64,000 nucleotides of DNA from Crambe crambe (GCA_963924555.1 OZ004581.1:7231338-7295337); one strand, 5' to 3'; shown: positions 1 to 23,196, counted from the stretch's first letter. Made by a program: numbers and translations. The notes: generated by a model not told the origin, from the sequence alone.

Positions 1-106
1 ATACGTGTGAAGATCCAGGGAGATGAGGTGGGGTCTCCCATAGATGTGTCCCCCACTGCCATGCAGAAGATGGCTCACATTGAAGGGGAAGCTGCTACAG
101 CACAAG
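1..106 (+). pseudogene. Duplicated hydroxyacid oxidase exon fragment
   Basis: Bases 1-146 repeat 20963-21108 almost exactly. The exon part encodes the segment containing [19 protein letters not shown], followed by the same GTAAGC splice donor at 107. One visible difference (base 44, A for G) changes Gly to Asp beside the conserved SPTAMQ segment. Similarity stops at about 146, where a 15-base stretch is repeated in tandem. No other oxidase exon lies nearby, so this is an orphan exon copy. It could also reflect an assembly break at a repeat, because it starts at the window edge. Confidence 0.8.
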
Positions 107-578
107 GTAAGCTACACTACTTGGCAAGTTGGTTCATGTCTTGTTGGTTCATGTCTTGTTGAAGTACACCTCTGCTATAGGCTTGTTTTCTTCCATGCAA
201 ACATAGGCTAGCTTTGCTAAACTGATAAATTCTTGCTAGTTTGGTGTATGAAAATGAGCACTAGTTCAACTACTATTAACCAGCAGTATGAGTACAATTT
301 TTCTATACCTTAATTGTCCACTTACATGGTGGTCATGCTGCATAATAATTATGTGGACAGACAGGTACATGTGACAATTAACGTACACTACAATGGGTCT
401 ATTCAATTTTGAGGAGGCATTTTTTTTGTCCTAGCCTCCACTTTTATTTGTGTTCGTGTGGCTTGATATGTTTACTACATATTCAGATGCTAACAACATA
501 ACCTCAAATGTACTTTCAAATTCCTTGTTATAAGTGCACATACGTATACTTTATTTATGATGATGATGTTTAATGCAG

Positions 579-955
579 ATTCAGTTCAAGGTGTAATTAG
601 AGATGTCACAACAATGTCTCCCTCAGTTGCTGATGGAAGAGACATCAACACTGTAGCCATCTTTGTTTGCACTGCACTGGCTTTAGCCATCCTTATTGCA
701 ATAGCAATAGCCATTCCTGTTATTGTTATCTTTGTGAGGAAGTATAGAAAGAAGTCCAAACTGGAATCAATCAGGTACTACTACAATTAATAGCTATAGT
801 TGCTATAGCTACTAACAATAAATTATTATTGTTTTGGACCATTGGAATATTTCAGTTTAGTGCCACATGAAGTAACAGTACCTTGTGATGATGCTGCCTA
901 TGAGTATAAATGCTTTGATGATGTAATGCCAGAACAGCAGCAGTCATCACTGTAA
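579..955 (+). CDS. 3' end of a single-pass membrane protein (partial)
   Basis: Two exons are seen: 579-774 (after TTTAATGCAG, donor GTACTA) and 856-955 (after TATTTCAG, stop TAA 953-955). The AG|T phase agrees across the intron. The first encodes a short extracellular stretch, a hydrophobic segment of about 28 residues (TVAIFVCTALALAIL...) and a basic stop-transfer run KYRKKSK. The second encodes an acidic cytoplasmic tail of about 33 residues with tyrosines (AYEYKCFDD) and ends QQQSSL. The ectodomain exons lie left of the window, so the receptor family cannot be named. A tail Tyr could be a phosphorylation site (inference). Confidence 0.6.
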
Positions 956-2200
956 ACGTAACTAACTGCATTAGCCATTATTATTATTAGCTATGTACAT
1001 TTCTTTCTGTTAAGCTGATACGTAATTATAGTTGTGATACGTAGCTACATAGTAGACTGTGTGACAAGTAGTTTAATTTTTTTTTATACAATTAATATAT
1101 ATGTGTGCCTATAAAACAATTTCTACTAAAATACGTAGAAACAAGGTGATGTGGGTTGGTAAACGGTACGTAAGCTAACAAGACATGAGGGCTTTGGGGA
1201 CTTAAGCTCCCTTCCCCAATTCAGTTTTAGCTGTTAGCCAGTTATTCCCACATTCACCCAGTCCCTCATTAGTATGTGTATGTGGAATTTTGTCCTAATT
1301 ACATTTGTAGTTCTCTCTTGCTTGCTGCACATGTGCAGTTCACACAGCAACAAGAATCAAAGCCAAAGTTTTTAATCAGAGGAGATTGGATACCTATACA
1401 TAATTATGTCATAATTAATTTTGACCCTTCATTATTCTTCTAATTGATCCGTAACATAAGGGATGTAAAAGGTCAAGGAGTAACCACATATAAGACCAGG
1501 GAGTTAAAAAATAAATGCTGGCCCTTGGCCATTTTCTGCCAAAATTAATAGCTATATCATTTTGCCACCCAACTTTGCCATAATGGCCGACCAAACATTT
1601 AGGTGGTAAGCACCCAATGCATATGGCCAGCTTCCTGAAAATAACTCTTTAAGACTCATAAAGAGGTTAGTTATAGACACATTGTATGTTAAATAATTTG
1701 AAACTGTTTAGTTATTTTATAATTAGCTAGTTATTAAAAAAAAAATTCAAAGTGAACTGGTACAAGAACAGGCTGATAATAGCTAGCTAGCTAAACTTCC
1801 TTGTAATTTTGCAATGAAGAAAATTTATTAGTGACATTGAATTAAGTCTGGATGAACTTTACCACAACAATAAAGGATTATGTATAGTCGAAATAAGGGT
1901 TACTTATCACATGACCTTGGGAATGTGTACGTGTAGCTCATGGTTACACCTGTTAAAAAGAAACAAAAAAAATAATGTTAGCAGCACACAGTGCATACGT
2001 ACATGGTGAGTGGTGCATGTGTGATGCATATAGCTATGGTGTTCAGGTCTCGATCATACCTGCTACTCTTACATATAATTATAGCTAAAATAATTCTACC
2101 CCATGAAAAATTTGGCTATACAGTATTCTATGGGTGACTTTAACTGACTTACTGACTTATACATGCACATTATAGCTAGTAGGAGACCTGAATTTAGAGA
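956..2200. other. Intergenic, no gene seen
   Basis: AT-rich spacer between the 3' ends of two convergent genes. It contains many TAGCTAGC and TACGTA tetranucleotide palindromes. No open frame with splice sites or recognisable domain was found on either strand. Confidence 0.5.
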
Positions 2201-12904
<10,704 letters not shown>

Positions 12905-13697
12905 CTGAACATCCATGATGTGGAAGGACAAGGTAGATTTGAAGAAAACAGAACCAAAACATTGTTGAGTTAGCTAGCTAGTTGAGTTATAGCTAGCTTG
13001 CTATATTTAGCTGGCTACTCTAGTCTACCTACGTAGCTATGATACTTGATAAGACTATTAGCTAACCTTATAATGCTACTAGCTATAGCTATAAACAATA
13101 ATACTTGCCCATTGGCCTGTAATGAAAAACATGACAGTTGTGTAAACTTTTAATTGTAATGCACCTAACATACATGCACAGTATTGGTTATTATATAACT
13201 TTGCTTAGTAAACATTGGCTTCTATATATGGTAATAGTGCCCTGCTCTGTAACTGGGCAACGAACTGGAAGATGAAATTCAAGGAATTGAAGTATGTGGT
13301 AACTACTGCACTGTACAACTAGCAAGACGCCGCTGATGGACTAGTAGCTGCATGCTGAATGGAGTGTGAGATCTCAACAGCTGACACCTACAAGACCCTG
13401 GTGTCTTTTTTGCTGCAGACCTATGCTTCAATGCCCACTACAACCTTATCACTACTCAAGCATATCGCACACCAGGGAAGTAGCTAAGATTTGGTGGGGC
13501 AAACAATTAATTTGACCCTTTTTGCTGACCACACCCATTTTTCAGTCATACTAAACAGCTTTGTTTCCATGAAAATTTACTGGGGCAAGTGCCCCAGTTG
13601 CCCTAATGGTAGCTACTCCTCCACACACTTGGGCTGATTAGCTAAATGAACTTTTACTACCAAAATGAACATAAAATTCTGCATGTAATATAACTAT
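12905..13697. other. Spacer left of the transposon, no gene seen
   Basis: AT-rich sequence that may hold the promoter and further 5' exons of the adhesion GPCR, but none could be supported. 13478-13623 contains a diverged repeat found elsewhere in the window (TGACCACACCC words). Confidence 0.4.
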
Positions 13698-14040
13698 GGG
13701 GTGCCGTTTGTGTCAAAATTAATTCTTAAGTCAACTCTAAGATCGATGTCGATATTTATGACTTTATGTCGATATTTAAATGATTTGGCGCTGATATTTA
13801 TTTTGATGTCGATATTTATTTTGGTGTCGATATTTATTTCGATGTCGTCTGATGTCGATATTTATTTCTGATGTCGATATTTATTTCGATGTCGTCTGAT
13901 GTCGATATTTATTTCTGATGTCGATATTTATTTCGATGTCGTCTGATGTCGATATTTATTTTCTGATATCGATATTTATTTTGATATCTGATATCGATAT
14001 TTGTTTCTGATGTCGATATTTATTTCTGATGTCGATATTT
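13698..14040 (+). repeat. Left terminal inverted repeat with tandem GATGTCGATATTTATTT units
   Basis: A unique outer 50 bp is followed by 12 or more variants of TGATGTCGATATTTATTT, some joined by TCGATGTCGTC. The array runs up to the NRF1-like motif and start region of the HECT gene. Subterminal repeats of this type are commonly transposase-binding sites (inference). Confidence 0.9.
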
Positions 14041-14136
14041 TGAATGCAGTATGCGCATGCGCATATGCGAAAGATCCCGCCTATAATTCACACGTGTACG
14101 TACAGAGCTCTTTTATCTTTTATCTCTGACTTGACT

Positions 14137-17100
14137 ATGGCGGACAAGGTTGTCCAGGAAGCTCTAGCTGGTGCTCTGACAAAAGTGCTTAATAGCCTCC
14201 AAAATACTCCTTCCAGCAGTGCCAGTGCTCAGTCTAACACTAGTAGTACATTCTGTACTAGAACCCGTGATCGTCAAGGCAATCAGTCTGAGAGCCGGGA
14301 GAGTGACTCACAAGATGAAATGCCTGCTGTCAGGAAAAAAAGGTTTGTTCAATACTGAACCCAATGGTCTGGTTTATATCAGTATTACAGGTATCCTAAC
14401 AGGCCAACCTTGTTTCTTAGTAGTGCTTCTAAGAAAAGAAGGGGCAAGAAGACTAAACCTCAGAGGATTTATACCTATGATCGGGATATTATTTGCCTAC
14501 CAAGGTCCTATTTATCTAAAGATGGATTAGTGAAAATTCCACGTAAAAAGAGTGTGCGTGATTATCTTGCATCAAATAAGCTGATTGGCAAGATACGGCT
14601 CCAGTCAGAAATGAGTGAAGAAGATATAATGAAAGAAATCAGATCTGTGTTCAGACGACCAATGGGCGATACTTCTAATTTTTCCTTTAAGATTTTGCAG
14701 ATGTCTGGTGGTGTAAGCAAAAGTCTTAGTGAGCCTGTTTTGTCGTCATCATTTAAGTGGACAGCTTCTGCTGTAGCTGGTCGAAATTCAAAGGTTCCTA
14801 TATATATATTGGCTCTTGAGGATCTGAATGTAAGATAACAGGTGCATGTAAGAGCTAATAGTAGTGTATACCATGTATTTAATAGATTGCAGGTGAATTA
14901 GCAGATAGTGACGATGACTTTGAAGCTTTTGTGAATGAACATAGCCGGTCAAGTAGTCCTAGTCTACCACCATCTAATCTTCGTGGGACAGCAAATGAAG
15001 GTATTCTGCATGAAGAAAGGATTGTTAAGATTATGGCTAGCTACTATTACTTTGTAGACGTTTCTATAACTGGAGTATCTGTGAAAGAAGAAAAGTCTAG
15101 TCCTAGGAGGAGGTGAGGTTAATAGTTATTATAGTGTGCCATAACCAGTTCACATTCTGCTCGAGAGTTTACAGTCGAGGTAACAGATATTATATTAGCT
15201 ATGCAGTAGGGGCATGTTATATTTCGCTTGTACTAATAGACACCACGGGCATATATATAGTTCTCCTTTGGAAGTGAAAATAGCCTCTATCCATGGGAGT
15301 ACAAATTAACAATAGTAATTATTATTTTGAAATGACATATCATTCATGTATAACTTCAGACTATCTATGAGGACAACTAGATCAGACTACATGAGGTGAA
15401 CAAAGAGCTTGAGACCTCCAAAGTTGCTGCCCTAAATAATAGACTTACTTTTGTTCATGTAGTTCTGTGAATGACACCCTGTGGGAACCAAGTGCCACTT
15501 ATGAGTAGGTTTAATATGAATTGAACATTGGTGGTCCAATTTGTTTAATCATTGTGGTATAGGAACTGATAGAGAGGGTGCATTATTTACTTTGCCATGC
15601 ATGGCAATTTCCATGGTGATGGTGGCCATCTTGGAAGGTAAAATGTATAATCTCTATATATGGGCATTTACCTCCCAAGATGGCTGCTGTAACCATGACA
15701 AAAGTAAATAACACACCCCCTCTATACAGCTATAAATTGGATATTTGGTTATATTTATTATAGTAATTATATCAACCTAATAAGTGATGATAGTGACGGA
15801 GAGCCTATAATCCAGCCAACTGATAGAAGTCCAAGTCCTCCTCCCCATTCACCTCTCAGTCAACTACACGATGTTGAGGCGTATGAATTAAACTATTTTG
15901 TATCCTATAATGACATAATTAAGTTTTCATGATGTTATGTAGGGCTAGTAGATTATGCTACCACTACAATGTTGAGTTGGATTTTTAATTTTTTTTGTTC
16001 AGAGTGGCAAAAGATATTTCGAAACTAATTCAGGATTGCAGGATTCAATACTTGCCTGTGGATAAAGATCAGTATACACGTGTCGTAGTTCGAAGGAAAC
16101 ATCTTTGGGAGGATGCTCTACCACAGCTTATGAAACTCAATGAAAGGAAATATATCCGAGTTACATTTATTGCAGAGCCTGCAGTAGATGAAGGTGGACC
16201 ACTGCGTGAATTTTTTCATTTACTCATATATGAGATTGCCAAGAAAGAAATGCTTTTTATGGGACCCAATGAGAGGCGTGTGCCCCGGCATTGCATCACA
16301 GAGCTGCAAAAAAGGACATACTTTGTTGTAGGGAAAATATTTGCCTTATCGTTGATGCATGGAGGTCCAGCACCTACCTTTTTGGCTCCTTCAATTGTCC
16401 ATTATATCATGTCTGGATGTACTGAAGCTGACGTAGTAGATGTGCCTGACAAACAAATCCAAGAAACTCTGTTTAAGGTATAATACATACTGAGTAGTGC
16501 TGGTGTGTTTGTATGTGTATGTGCTGAGAATTTAACAAATAAAATGGTAATGGCCATCCTGTAGTTACAGACGTACTGGGGGGGACTTGCTCGAATCATC
16601 TGCCAATATAATTATATATATGAGAGAGAGAGACTGGAGTAACTAGTTGGCACATTGGATTTGATTTTGTCTAAACACTATGTATTGACCATTAGTTGAT
16701 TAATTCCATGGAGTAAAATTGTGTACCATATCATTTCTGTATATACCACGAAAATATTACCCCATGAAAATTTACCTCCATATGGTATAGACTTGAATGA
16801 GTCAGAACAGTTATTAATCCTCAGCGCGCATGCGCAAGGGTTATAGTAATCGTTTTTGCTGCCTTGATCTAGGAGCTGGCGCACTTACCGCAGTTCAAAC
16901 AGCTACGAGCACACAGCAGCTGAAAAGTTATTCATTTAAAAAAAATGAAATCCTTCCGTCTTTGAAAAAAAACGTGCATTCCTATAATACTATTACGACT
17001 GCCTATACTCCATATAATGCACACTCCAGACTGCCGACCATTACCTACTTTATCTGAAATGTTCAGGTGACCTGATCTGCATCTGTTTAGTGGTGTAGAG

Positions 17101-18169
17101 CAACAGCATAATTAGCTGGAGTGTGTTCAAACTTTATGTAGCCATTAGCTACCTCAGAGTTCTCCAAGCATGTGGACAGGACTCTGTAGTAGAAACATGC
17201 TAGCTAGCTCAACTGCTTTATAAATGATTGGAAAATACCTCCTGCTCATCAGTTATCTGCTCAATATCTGTAATATTATCAATACTTGCTATAACTAAGC
17301 ATTTTCAGTGTGCGCTGAGGGTTAGCACTTTAGTGCTTTTCATTGGATTTTGCATTGGTTTTTTTTTAAAGTTCTAGGATATTTCTAATGGGTTGTGTAC
17401 TTTTGATTGTAGCTCCAAGATGTAACTACTGTTTATGACATGAGAAAGCTTTTGGATAGTGAAGAATTTGATTTTCGTTATGATATTGGGATTGCAACTC
17501 CAAGCAATATTATTGAACTTAAGGATAGCATGAATATCGTCAAATTATGTTCATCCCACTTCACAATTCATGCTATAAAGTCTGAATTGGACCAACTCTG
17601 TGATGGTTTAAGTACTATGGGTGTTCTTCGGCTTTTGAAGGCAAATAATACTGTATTTCATCCACTTTTCCTTTCCCGCAAGCCAACCTCTCTTACTGCT
17701 GATCAAATGATAAATATGTTTGTGACGAGGTTTTCTCCACAAGGGTCCAATATAAGAGAAAAAGAAGAAGCAGTATCAATGAAATGGATTCAGTATTTAC
17801 AAATGATAGAAGGTAGCTAGCTATAATTAAGCTTTGCCAACACTTTACAAATATTTCACTTTATTTTCAGACAGTGATGGAGAAATAAAGGCCACATCAC
17901 ATGATGGTGAAGAAGTTGATATGACAATAAGTTTTGAGGCTTTACTTTTTTTCATTACTGGAGCACCAAGGGAACCGCCTTTGATGTTTGATCCTATGCC
18001 AACAGTGTGTTTTCATCATTCTACAGATGAAACAAAGTGCAGTCCTTACCCTCGTAGCAATACTTGCTCAAACACGATTTATTTATCTACAATGGATGTA
18101 CCTTTTAGTAAATTTTTATACTACATGACTTCTGGTGTAAGAAGTACTGCTGGCTTTGGATTGATTTAA
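14137..18169 (+). CDS. Transposon-borne HECT-type E3 ubiquitin ligase
   Basis: Exons 14137-14342, 14421-14829, 14886-15112, 15764-15880, 16003-16477, 17413-17812 and 17871-18169 join in frame to about 710 residues. The start is ATGGCGGACAAGG, just after ATGCGCATGCGC (14051-14062), an NRF1-like motif. The N-terminus is Ser-rich and charged. A middle part (YLASNKLIGKIRLQSEMSEE...) is shared, as far as I recall, by G2E3-like proteins of animal transposons. The C-terminal ~350 residues are a HECT domain: VTFIAEPAVDEGGPLREFF, the GKIFALSLMHGG region, and the catalytic Cys in NTCSNTIYLSTMD near the end (STAGFGLI). HECT enzymes take ubiquitin onto that Cys and pass it to a substrate. The substrate is unknown; protection of transposase or of the insertion process is speculation. 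Confidence 0.85.
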
Positions 18170-18267
18170 GATGTACATTGTATTGTGTTTTTTAAAAAAA
18201 TTTTTTAATGCCTTAATGGTCATCAGTACCAAAGAGTACAAGGATTATGCAGCAAAAATATAAATTT

Positions 18268-19820
18268 TTAAGAACAATCATGACAGCCAAGTGTGAGGTG
18301 CTGACCAACAATCCTAACTATTTCCCTATAAATATCAGCTCCAAAGCTGTCACTATCACGCATTACATCAACATGGTCTACCTCTTGTTCAAGAAGAGGG
18401 CATGGGAAAAATGAACATCTAGGAACTTGCACATGGTCTCTGGATACTGGTACATTGCATCTTGAAGAGTTTGTGGTTGGTGCAGGTGAGTCGTATTGCT
18501 GTAATGCGCCCTCAATAAAAAGCTGATTAGGAGTACTGTTATGTTCTGTTGACAATGGGTGATTATTCCAAGTTTCTGCAAATGATACCAGAGAATGATC
18601 AACTCTTCTAAGAAAAACTTTATGCAGGCAATATATGTCTACTTCATTCAATACATCAAGGTGTCCATTGTCTTCCAATTCACGGAATGTATCACTGAAC
18701 GAGACACTAACACACCGGTACACGTCCCTCCACATTCTTTCTATTCTTTCATTGTGTGTTGAAGATCCTGTGATAACAGCTGCTTCCGATTCATGTTGTT
18801 CCACCATGTATCTCCAGATATCAACGTTTTCACCACCGAGATCAGTACGGACTTTTTCTGGCAGACCATAACTCTGGACAGCATCAACGAAAAATGAGAG
18901 GTTAGTTAGAGCACGATTATTATCAGCACAATGTAAAAAAACAAGAGTGCGTGAGTATCCATCGATACCACCGTGCACTACTATTCTCCATCGTATCATC
19001 TTATGATTTGTGTCCACATGCCATACACAATTAGGGCCTTCCACATGATACACACGTCTGCGAATAGTAACACTTCTCCTTAAGGCAGTATTTACTGGAT
19101 CCACACGATGTATACTTGCTCTTATTCTAGCTCTTTGCACAATAATTCCAGTATTTACAAGATGGCCAATAATCATCCGTTCACCATGATTAGGGTATAA
19201 CTGTTTTATGGCAACTATTTTATCGTCAAGGTCAGTATCACTGATATCTGAAAAGGTGGCATCACGAGATATACCTTCATTGTCAAGTCTCCTATACAGT
19301 GTAGAACGGCTAATTCCAAGTAGATTTGCAATTTTGGTCCATGAAAACTTCAAGCTCCTATAATACTCAACTTCATCGATGTCAAATTCAACTGTAGGTC
19401 TGCCGACAATTCTATAATATAACAACTCCAATTAGAGCACACTACAAAGCACACACAACAGCAAATTTTTGTTAGTATGAGTCTCATCCACTCCCAGCCC
19501 CCCCCCCCCCCCCCCCCCCCCCCCAATTAAAAAATCACACATTAGGTATATAAATGACTCATCACTATAGTTACTCCATCATACAAGCCAGTGACCCTAC
19601 TGTAGAGATTTACGAGTGTGGAAAAGAGTGTGTGGGTGTGGTCAGGAATGTAGTCATCGAGTTCCTCATACTGTCCTTACGACCACCTGAGACCACCCTG
19701 AAATAAACCTCACCTGGCAGTAGGTAGAGAATCAGCAGAAGCAACTACACCCCGGTCAGCTAAATTCTGCAAGATTTCTGTCACTAGCTGGTCTTCTAGA
19801 TCACTTCCACCCGTAGCCAT
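18268..19820 (-). CDS. DDE integrase-type transposase
   Basis: Exon 1 is 19820-19714 (ATG start, MATGGSDLEDQLVTEIL), exon 2 is 19411-18268; the AG|A junction is in phase and the total is about 416 residues. A helix-turn-helix (WTKIANLLGISRSTLYRRL, about 60-80) precedes an rve-type catalytic core. Catalytic residues: D169 in VWHVDTNHK, D226 in VRTDLGGEN, E260 in HNERIERMW. The core cuts and joins the transposon ends. It converges with the HECT gene, 98 bp stop to stop. The start is set by the first exon, which lies just inside the right terminal repeat. Confidence 0.88.
19499..19524. repeat. Poly-C run in the transposase intron
   Basis: About 25 consecutive C between the two transposase exons. 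Confidence 0.9.
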
Positions 19821-19929
19821 AAATTTTCTAAGACTAAGTTGGGGGCGCTATATAGAAACATCACGTGATTGGTCACACCCACACTTGACATTATGGGCGC
19901 CGGGCGGCGCGGCCATGCACCGGCGGGCA

Positions 19930-20186
19930 GAAATATCGACATCAAAATAAATATCGACATCAAAATAAATATCGACATCAAAATAAATATCGACATCAAA
20001 ATAAATATCGACATCAAAATAAATATCGACATCAGACGACATCGAAATAAATATCGACACCAAAATAAATATCGACATCAAAATAAATATCAGCACCAAA
20101 TCATTTAAATATCGACATAAAGTCATAAATATCGACATCAATCTTAGAGTTGACTTAAGAATTCATTTTGACACAAACGGCACCCC
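19930..20186 (-). repeat. Right terminal inverted repeat of the transposon
   Basis: Tandem AAATAAATATCGACATC units followed by the inverted copy of the left outer end (..GACACAAACGGCACCCC). Right and left arms differ by scattered substitutions and by unit number. Confidence 0.9.
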
Positions 20187-20451
20187 ATATATATCAGCCT
20201 GGTACCTCTCAGCTATTCTATTGCTCTAATACCCTGAGGAATAAGGCCCCATCCTATAGCTAGCTACAGCATTATGCGGATTTGTAGTGTTTTGCCTCCA
20301 CGTTATATTTAATTTTGCTTCAATGGGTGAGACTTGAGCACAGTACATACAGTACAGTAGATCACTGACTAGAAACCCTTTACCTAACATGCGTGCGCGC
20401 GCGTCGGTAGTCTCGCGCGCGCCCCCTGCATTAACTATATACCGCGTACCG

Positions 20452-23196
20452 ATGCTAAGCATGTTTTGCCTGTCTGATTTTGAAGAGCATGCTCGGAAAG
20501 TGCTGCCGAAGGATGCGTGGGGCTACTACTCCTCAGGAGCTGACCCAGAGCAGTCACTCAAAGATAATGTAGAGGCATTCAGGAGGTCAGCTAGTCAAGT
20601 ATTAATACATGCATGATCCACCCTTTCATGTGTGGACATTGAGGTCATAATTCAATTATGCTGTTGTGTGCACAAACCAGATTTGCATGTGTACAGATGA
20701 GTTTGCATGTCCACCCTCTCCACCCTCTAATGTATCGGGTTTCTATCCACCTACCTATCAGGTTGCACGTCCAGCCTAAATTGCATGTCCACCCGGTTTG
20801 CATGTATACATTATGAAGGTATCAGGTTTGTATGTGATATCGGCATCTTTATTCATCCTAATAGCTACCCACATTAATCTTAATGAGATTATCATGTGCA
20901 CACATGTGCACACATGATAGGTATCGGTTTCGTCCTCGTGTTTTGAGAGATGTCTCCAAGATATACGTGTGAAGATCCAGGGAGATGAGGTGGGGTCTCC
21001 CATAGGTGTGTCCCCCACTGCCATGCAGAAGATGGCTCACATTGAAGGGGAAGCTGCTACAGCACAAGGTAAGCTACACTACTTGGCAAGTTGGTTCATG
21101 TCTTGTTGTCATTGTTACAGTAGCTAACTCAGGGGCAGAGTGACAAAAACTGAAGTGGTCAGGTTGTTTGCATGGGAAAATATCCGTGCACTTGTGCGCA
21201 GAAAAATTTTTTCCTAACCATGCCCACTTTTTCCTAACCACACCCTTTTATGTTAATATGAAGTGGTCAGAATAGATGTTAATTAAAAATCACAAGGTAA
21301 AATTTTATGCCACAATGACCTAAATAGATTGAAAAAATAAATAAATAAATAAAAAATAAAGTGAAAAAGTGGTCAGGTTGAAACCTGACTAACCTGACCA
21401 GTCGCTCCGCCACTGTAACTACCTAGAATAGGGCAATTTAATGTGCAACATTAATTTTGACAGTGAGCGAGGGAGCAAGTATTCCTATGGTTTAGAGCTG
21501 ATAGGCTACTCTAGCAATGGCTCTAATTTTAATCTTTGCTGTTGAGTTATGTAAGTGGCAGGCCTATTATTATAGAGTCATGACCTGAGAGTCACCTCGC
21601 TCGCTCACTGAAACATAGCAATGTAAACTCTCTCTACTAAATTTTGTGTTATTATAGTTGTTAATAATTATCATGACTTGTAGTTAGATTACCAGTAAAA
21701 ACCAACTTGCAAAATACTTCACTTTGTAACAGCTTCAAAAAGTTGGTACCATAATTTAAATTTATGGTGACCTTTGACCTTCAGGCATAATACATGCTAT
21801 GCATCAGATCTGAAGTGGAAGAGAAAAAAAAAACAACAAAAAAACTTACACTTTTGATTTAACCAAAAATAATAATAATTTGATCATGTGATCTTGTTTC
21901 AGCATGTGCAAGGACTGGTACGTGTATGACGCTGAGTACTTGGGCCACAACTAGCATAGAGGAAGTGGCCAGAGCAGCTGGCCCAGGCATCAGGTGGTTC
22001 CAACTTCACATCCTTAAGAACCGAAGTCTGACAGCAAGTTTGATCCACAGAGCAGAGAAGGCTGGGTACAGAGCTCTGGTTGTCACCGTCGACACTCCAA
22101 GAGTGGGCAGGAGGTCAGAAGAAGCTCGTAACAAATTCACCCTTCCTCCCCATCTCAATCTCGCTAACTTCAATGGTCACATAGACTGTCAAGCATCCAG
22201 TACCTCATTGGTGGTGAAGTCACATGACTCACACGACAGAGTGCTGTACAAATACAAAGATCTGATGGATCCTAGTCTGAACTGGGAGGTGATTGACTGG
22301 GTATGCAAGGAAACACATCTTCCTGTTATTCTAAAGGGGATATTGACAAGTGAGGATGCTAAAGAGGCTCTTAAACATGGAGTGAAGGGAATTGTAGTAT
22401 CTAACCATGGAGGGAGGCAGCTGGATGGAGTTCCTGCCACAGTGAGTCATTGCTACTAACATGGCCCAATAGCATTGAGTGTTTGATTGGCATGACTATA
22501 ATAATTATACTGACCAGGCGTTATGATTTTGAGGAATATTGGTCAGAGATGAGAGTGCCCTCAACCTCTTACTATGGTCATTCACACACTCCTTGTCCAA
22601 GTACCAGTTCTCCGAAGGGGAAGGTTCAAGGAAAAAAATTAACATCATCTGTATGAAGCATGTTTGATTGGGAGGGTATGCCCCCCCCCCCCCCCCAATT
22701 ATTCACCCTCCTATTATCCACCCCAGCATCAACCCCACTCTTAATCCACCCCCTAGTATCCACCCCCCTAATTATCCACCACCTAGTATCCACTCGCCCC
22801 CCTCTTACTATCCACTCCCTTATTATCCACCCACCCCTAATTATCCACCCTCCTATGATCTATCCCCTATTATCCCCTTCCGGGATCCCTGCATTCGTGG
22901 GTGGGGGGGGGAGAATACTATATATGTACGTAGTATAGACATCGTTCATGTTCCTTCATCATTGCAGATTGATGCTCTGGGTGAGGTGGTGGGAGCAGTG
23001 GGTGGGGCAGTGGAGGTCTACCTTGACGGGGGAGTGAGACAGGGGACCGATGTGCTCAAGGCACTAGCCCTAGGAGCGAAAGCAGTGTTTGTGGGAAGAC
23101 CTGTCTTATGGGGGTTGGCCTACAACGGCAGCAAGGGAGTGGAGCAGGTGCTAAGAATGCTGAAAGATGAACTGATACTGGCCATGCAGCTGGCTG
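20452..23196 (+). CDS. HAO1-like: Hydroxyacid (glycolate) oxidase, FMN-dependent; frameshifted and 3'-incomplete
   Basis: Exons 20452-20585, 20921-21068, 21903-22441 and 22968-23196. Family: peroxisomal (S)-2-hydroxyacid oxidase, which turns glycolate or longer 2-hydroxyacids into 2-oxoacids with FMN and makes H2O2. Seen: [20 protein letters not shown] at the N-terminus, [30 protein letters not shown], the catalytic-His motif [11 protein letters not shown], and the FMN-site motif [20 protein letters not shown]. Two defects: exon 2 loses frame near 20958-20966, giving a TGA at 20970-20972 (one missing base would restore it), and no final exon with a peroxisomal SKL-type C-terminus follows the donor at 23197. 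It may be a decaying gene or carry an assembly error. Confidence 0.8.
21131..21415. repeat. Interspersed repeat with inverted ends in HAO intron 2
   Basis: The right end (CTGACCAGTCGCTCCGCCACTG) is a diverged inverse of the left (CAGGGGCAGAGTGAC..GTGGTCAGG). The words CCTAACCACACCC are shared with 10440-10480 and 13530-13560. Confidence 0.45.
22660..22910. repeat. C-rich minisatellite in HAO intron 3
   Basis: Irregular repeats of TTATCCACCC / CTCCTATTATCCACC after a 14-C run. Open frames here are artefacts of the repeat. Confidence 0.8.

Larger units (their letters stand above)
13698..20186. mobile_element. 6.5-kb DNA transposon encoding HECT E3 ligase and DDE transposase
   Basis: The ends are inverted repeats: the left starts GGGGTGCCGTTTGTGTCAAA and the right, reverse-complemented, reads the same. 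The inverted similarity extends about 340 bp inward through arrays of GATGTCGATATTTATTT. Inside are two convergent genes with complete, phase-consistent exons and stops only 98 bp apart. Both reading frames are open, so the copy may be autonomous and recent. Flanks (..AACTAT and ATATATAT..) give no clear target-site duplication. HECT plus integrase-core genes occur together in transposons of other animals from general knowledge; family assignment (for example IS3EU-like) is only a guess. Confidence 0.88.

Noticed and set aside
19869-20108. Open frames with repeated NIDIKI or FILMSI words
   Set aside because: They are translations of the AAATAAATATCGACATC tandem units in the transposon end, not genes.
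22668-22960. Pro-rich N-terminal extension of the last oxidase exon
   Set aside because: C-rich repeat upstream of a clear acceptor (ATTGCAG at 22961-22967); not part of the enzyme.
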